Source: Actinomycetota bacterium
Lineage (GTDB): Bacteria > Actinomycetota > Actinomycetes > Propionibacteriales > Nocardioidaceae
Direction of reading: 5' to 3'
Assembly (NCBI GenBank): GCA_009702305.1
Contig: WLIH01000097.1
Location: forward strand, 1-8,069
DNA length: 8,069 nucleotides
Shown here: positions 6,383-8,069 of the stretch, piece after piece
How the letters are laid out: each line of letters begins with the position of its first letter
Numbering within the stretch: the stretch's first letter is position 1
Position numbers and translations under genes: made by a program
Notes under the pieces: model-generated
Database searches by the model: none
Told to the model about the DNA's origin: nothing
Seen by the model: only the letters and a program-made list of their open reading frames with translations

Positions 6383-7122
6383 CCGGGCCGGTGCTCGAGG
6401 TCGACGCCGTGCGGAAGTCGTACGGCGAGCGGCTGGTGCTCGACGACGTGTCGCTGCGCGTCGACGAGGGCGACGTGATCTGCCTGATCGGCTCGTCGGG
6501 CTCCGGCAAGTCGACCCTGCTGCGCTGCCTCAACCTGCTCGAGCCGATCGACGACGGCGAGATCCGCTTCGAGGGCAGCGAGATCTCGGACCCGCGGGTC
6601 GACGCGCGCGCCGTCCGGTCGCGGATCGGCATGGTCTTCCAGGCCTACAACCTCTTCCCCCACCTGAGCGTGCTCGACAACTGCACCCTCGCGCCGCGCA
6701 AGGTCCACGGCCTCTCCCGGACGGCCGCCGAGGCCCGGGCCCGCGACCTGCTCGGCCAGTTCGGCCTCGGCGACCACGTCGACCAGCACCCCGACCGGCT
6801 CTCCGGCGGCCAGCAGCAGCGCGCGGCCCTGGTCCGCGCGCTGTGCACCGAGCCACGGCTGCTGCTGCTCGACGAGATCACCGCAGCCCTGGACCCCGAG
6901 CTCGTCGGCGACGTGCTCGACATCGTCCGCTCGCTGGCCGAGACCGGCACGACGATGGTGCTCGCGACGCACGAGATGTCCTTCGCCCGCGACGTCGCCA
7001 CCCAGGTCTGCTTCCTGCACGAGGGCCGGATCCTCGAGCAGGGGCCGCCCGCCGAGATCTTCACCGACCCCCGCGAGGAGCGCACCCGCGCCTTCTTGCG
7101 CCGCGTGCTGCCGCCCGCCTGA
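6379..7122 (+). CDS. Amino-acid ABC transporter ATP-binding protein (GlnQ/HisP type)
   Basis: A 247-aa cytoplasmic ATPase that powers the importer. All nucleotide-binding motifs are intact: Walker A GSSGSGKS (38-45, K44), Q-loop Q88 in VFQAYNLFPHLSV, signature LSGGQQQR (141-148), Walker B LLLLDE (D165, catalytic E166), D-loop ALDP (170-173) and switch H198 in ATHEM. Walker B is followed by ITAALDP rather than the common PTSALDP; the conserved proline is replaced by isoleucine, a conservative-looking variant. The C-terminus GRILEQGPPAEIFTDPREERTRAFLRRVL is usual for polar amino-acid ATPases. The ATG overlaps the permease TGA by 4 nt and has a GGCGGGGG stretch just upstream, so translation is likely coupled. 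It is the last gene of the operon; palindrome copy B follows 77 bp later. Confidence 0.95.
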   Translation: MTGPVLEVDAVRKSYGERLVLDDVSLRVDEGDVICLIGSSGSGKSTLLRCLNLLEPIDDGEIRFEGSEISDPRVDARAVRSRIGMVFQAYNLFPHLSVLDNCTLAPRKVHGLSRTAAEARARDLLGQFGLGDHVDQHPDRLSGGQQQRAALVRALCTEPRLLLLDEITAALDPELVGDVLDIVRSLAETGTTMVLATHEMSFARDVATQVCFLHEGRILEQGPPAEIFTDPREERTRAFLRRVLPPA

Positions 7123-7199
7123 GCGCCACCCCGTCGGTCCGCCCAGGGCGGCTGCCTCCCCGGCGGCGTTCCTGTGCCCTGCTCGCGGGCCGGGCCCCG

Positions 7200-7273
7200 C
7201 ATGTAACGCGCTGTCCGTCGGTCTTCTGACCCGTTAGAACGGGTCAGAAGACCGACTAACAGCGCGTTACATG
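7200..7273. repeat. 74-bp palindromic repeat, copy B
   Basis: The 37-nt arms, centred at 7236/7237, match at 34 of 37 positions; the core is CCCGTTAGAACGGG (7230-7243). Length, end sequences (nTGTAACGCG) and the internal TCTTCTGACCCGTT are shared with the element at 1894-1967. It follows the importer ATPase and precedes the racemase promoter. Beyond the right arm, the minus-strand sequence GGCCCACCAC overlaps the arm end and equals the sequence running into the left arm of copy A. This indicates that the two copies lie in opposite orientation. Within this copy each arm can also form a small GGTC-TTCT-GACC hairpin. Confidence 0.85.
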
Positions 7274-7305
7274 TGGTGGGCCCGCCACGCCGAGACACCC
7301 CCAAC

Positions 7306-7326
7306 CGTGACAGTGGTTCTGTCATG
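7306..7326. promoter_or_regulatory. Operator-like dyad in front of the racemase gene
   Basis: TGACAG-TGGTT-CTGTCA (7308-7324) has perfect 6-bp arms around 5 bp, with a further matching C/G pair at 7306/7326. It ends 10 bp before the racemase ATG and overlaps the candidate -10 box, so a bound protein would block transcription. The size suits a TetR-, GntR- or MarR-type dimer; no such regulator is encoded in view. Confidence 0.5.
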
Positions 7327-7328
7327 AT
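7323..7328 (+). promoter_or_regulatory. Candidate -10 box for a leaderless racemase mRNA
   Basis: CATGAT keeps the conserved A2 and T6 of the -10 motif and ends exactly 7 nt before the ATG at 7335. No Shine-Dalgarno sequence lies upstream of this ATG. This is weaker than the TACGAT box of the importer because the first base is C. Confidence 0.3.
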
Positions 7329-7334
7329 GCCGCC

Positions 7335-8069
7335 ATGAGCATCGAGCTGGGGCAGGGCACGGGCCCGCTGAAGGGCGTCAAGGTCGTCGAGATCGCGGGC
7401 ATCGGGCCGGGCCCGCATGCCTGCATGATCCTGGCCGACCTGGGCGCCGACGTGATCCGCGTGGAGCGGCCGGGGGGCCAGATGCTGGCTGGCGGCGCGA
7501 CGATGCTGCTCAACCGCGGGCGCCCGAGCGTGGCGCTCAATCTCAAGGATCCGGCTGCGCGCGAGGTCGTGCTCGATCTGGTCCGCGACGCCGACGTGGT
7601 CATCGAGGGCATGCGACCCGGCGTCACCGAGCGCCTGGGGCTGGGCCCCGACGACTGCCTGGCCGTCAACCCGCGCATCGTCTACGGCCGGATGACCGGC
7701 TGGGGCCAGGACGGTCCGCTGGCCCAGGCCGCCGGCCACGACATGAACTACATCGCCATCACCGGCGCGCTCTTCGGCCTCGGGCAGGACAAGGACCGTC
7801 CGCACTTCCCGAGCAACCTGGTCGGCGACTTCGGCGGCGGCTCGACGTACCTGGTCATCGGCATCCTCGCGGCGCTCCTCGAGGCCAAGGTCTCGGGCCA
7901 GGGCCAGGTCATCGACGCGGCGATCGTCGACGGCACCGCCCACCTCAACGCGATGACCTCGGCCTTCCAGGCCAGCGGCGGCTATACGGAGGAGCGCGGC
8001 GCCAACCTGCTCGACGGCGGCGTGCCCTTCTACGACATCTATGCGACCTCCGACGCGAAGCACCTCTCG
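7335..8069 (+). CDS. Alpha-methylacyl-CoA racemase (CaiB/BaiF fold), 3' end outside window
   Basis: The 245 codons present encode a family III CoA-transferase-fold protein. The best match by motif is alpha-methylacyl-CoA racemase, which interconverts (2R)- and (2S)-methylacyl-CoA so that branched chains, including sterol side chains, can enter beta-oxidation. Evidence: GPLKGVKVVEIAGIGPGPHACMILADLGADVIRVERPG (10-47), the fold's CoA-binding start; GRMTGWGQDGPLA (118-130); AGHDMNYIAITG (133-144), with H135 matching catalytic H126 of mycobacterial MCR; NLVGDFGGGS (161-170), with D165 matching D156; and RGANLLDGGVPFYDIY (221-236), a racemase hallmark. The catalytic glutamate (E241 in MCR) would fall about five residues past the window edge. 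A true CoA-transferase would instead carry a nucleophilic Asp in a different context, so the racemase is preferred. The ATG at 7335 gives the usual N-terminus; it is preceded by a dyad and has no ribosome site. Confidence 0.88.
   Translation, partial: MSIELGQGTGPLKGVKVVEIAGIGPGPHACMILADLGADVIRVERPGGQMLAGGATMLLNRGRPSVALNLKDPAAREVVLDLVRDADVVIEGMRPGVTERLGLGPDDCLAVNPRIVYGRMTGWGQDGPLAQAAGHDMNYIAITGALFGLGQDKDRPHFPSNLVGDFGGGSTYLVIGILAALLEAKVSGQGQVIDAAIVDGTAHLNAMTSAFQASGGYTEERGANLLDGGVPFYDIYATSDAKHLS

Noticed and set aside
6541..6900. ABC ATPase proline-to-isoleucine change after Walker B (DEITAALDP) as a defect
   Set aside because: All catalytic residues (K44, Q88, D165, E166, H198) are present, and similar non-proline variants are known in this family, so no loss of function is implied.
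6645..8063. 472-codon minus-strand open frame across the ATPase end, the second palindrome and the racemase
   Set aside because: It is antisense to two well-supported genes, runs through the palindrome and has biased shadow composition.

Overview
The window is very GC-rich, uses almost exclusively G/C third positions, and carries genes typical of a high-GC actinobacterium. The style (PadR plus FadH-type reductase, leaderless-looking starts, DEITAALDP-type ABC ATPase) would suit Nocardioidaceae or a relative, but that placement is an inference from general resemblance only.

Layout, left to right. (1) A D-Ala-D-Ala dipeptidase (VanX/M15D type) on the minus strand runs off the left edge. It is transcribed divergently from a complete murF on the plus strand, with a 127-bp intergenic region holding two strong dyads. 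One gene hydrolyses the dipeptide that the other ligates onto UDP-MurNAc-tripeptide. (2) A 148-bp convergent gap holds a 74-bp near-perfect palindrome. (3) A minus-strand two-gene operon, padR then fadH, is joined by an ATGA stop/start overlap. FadH is a full-length 2,4-dienoyl-CoA reductase with intact FMN/4Fe-4S/FAD/NADPH architecture. (4) Divergent from padR is a complete polar amino-acid ABC importer operon: lipoprotein receptor, permease, ATPase. The shared promoter region carries an array of GTTGC/GCAAC half-sites, so PadR could control both directions. (5) A 212-bp gap holds a second copy of the 74-bp palindrome and then a 17-bp operator-like dyad. (6) The 5' part of an alpha-methylacyl-CoA racemase (CaiB/BaiF family III CoA-transferase fold) runs off the right edge.

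Functionally the window combines cell-wall precursor chemistry (dipeptidase/MurF), auxiliary beta-oxidation (FadH for double bonds at even positions, the racemase for 2-methyl branches) and amino-acid uptake. All gene families are known. The least explained element is the two-copy 74-bp palindrome. Both copies have exactly the same length, lie past the 3' ends of genes, differ by paired compensatory changes in the stem, and appear to lie in opposite orientation around a 5.2-kb segment containing padR-fadH and the importer. No tRNA, rRNA, CRISPR array, transposase or phage gene was seen. No gene-free stretch exceeds 300 bp.
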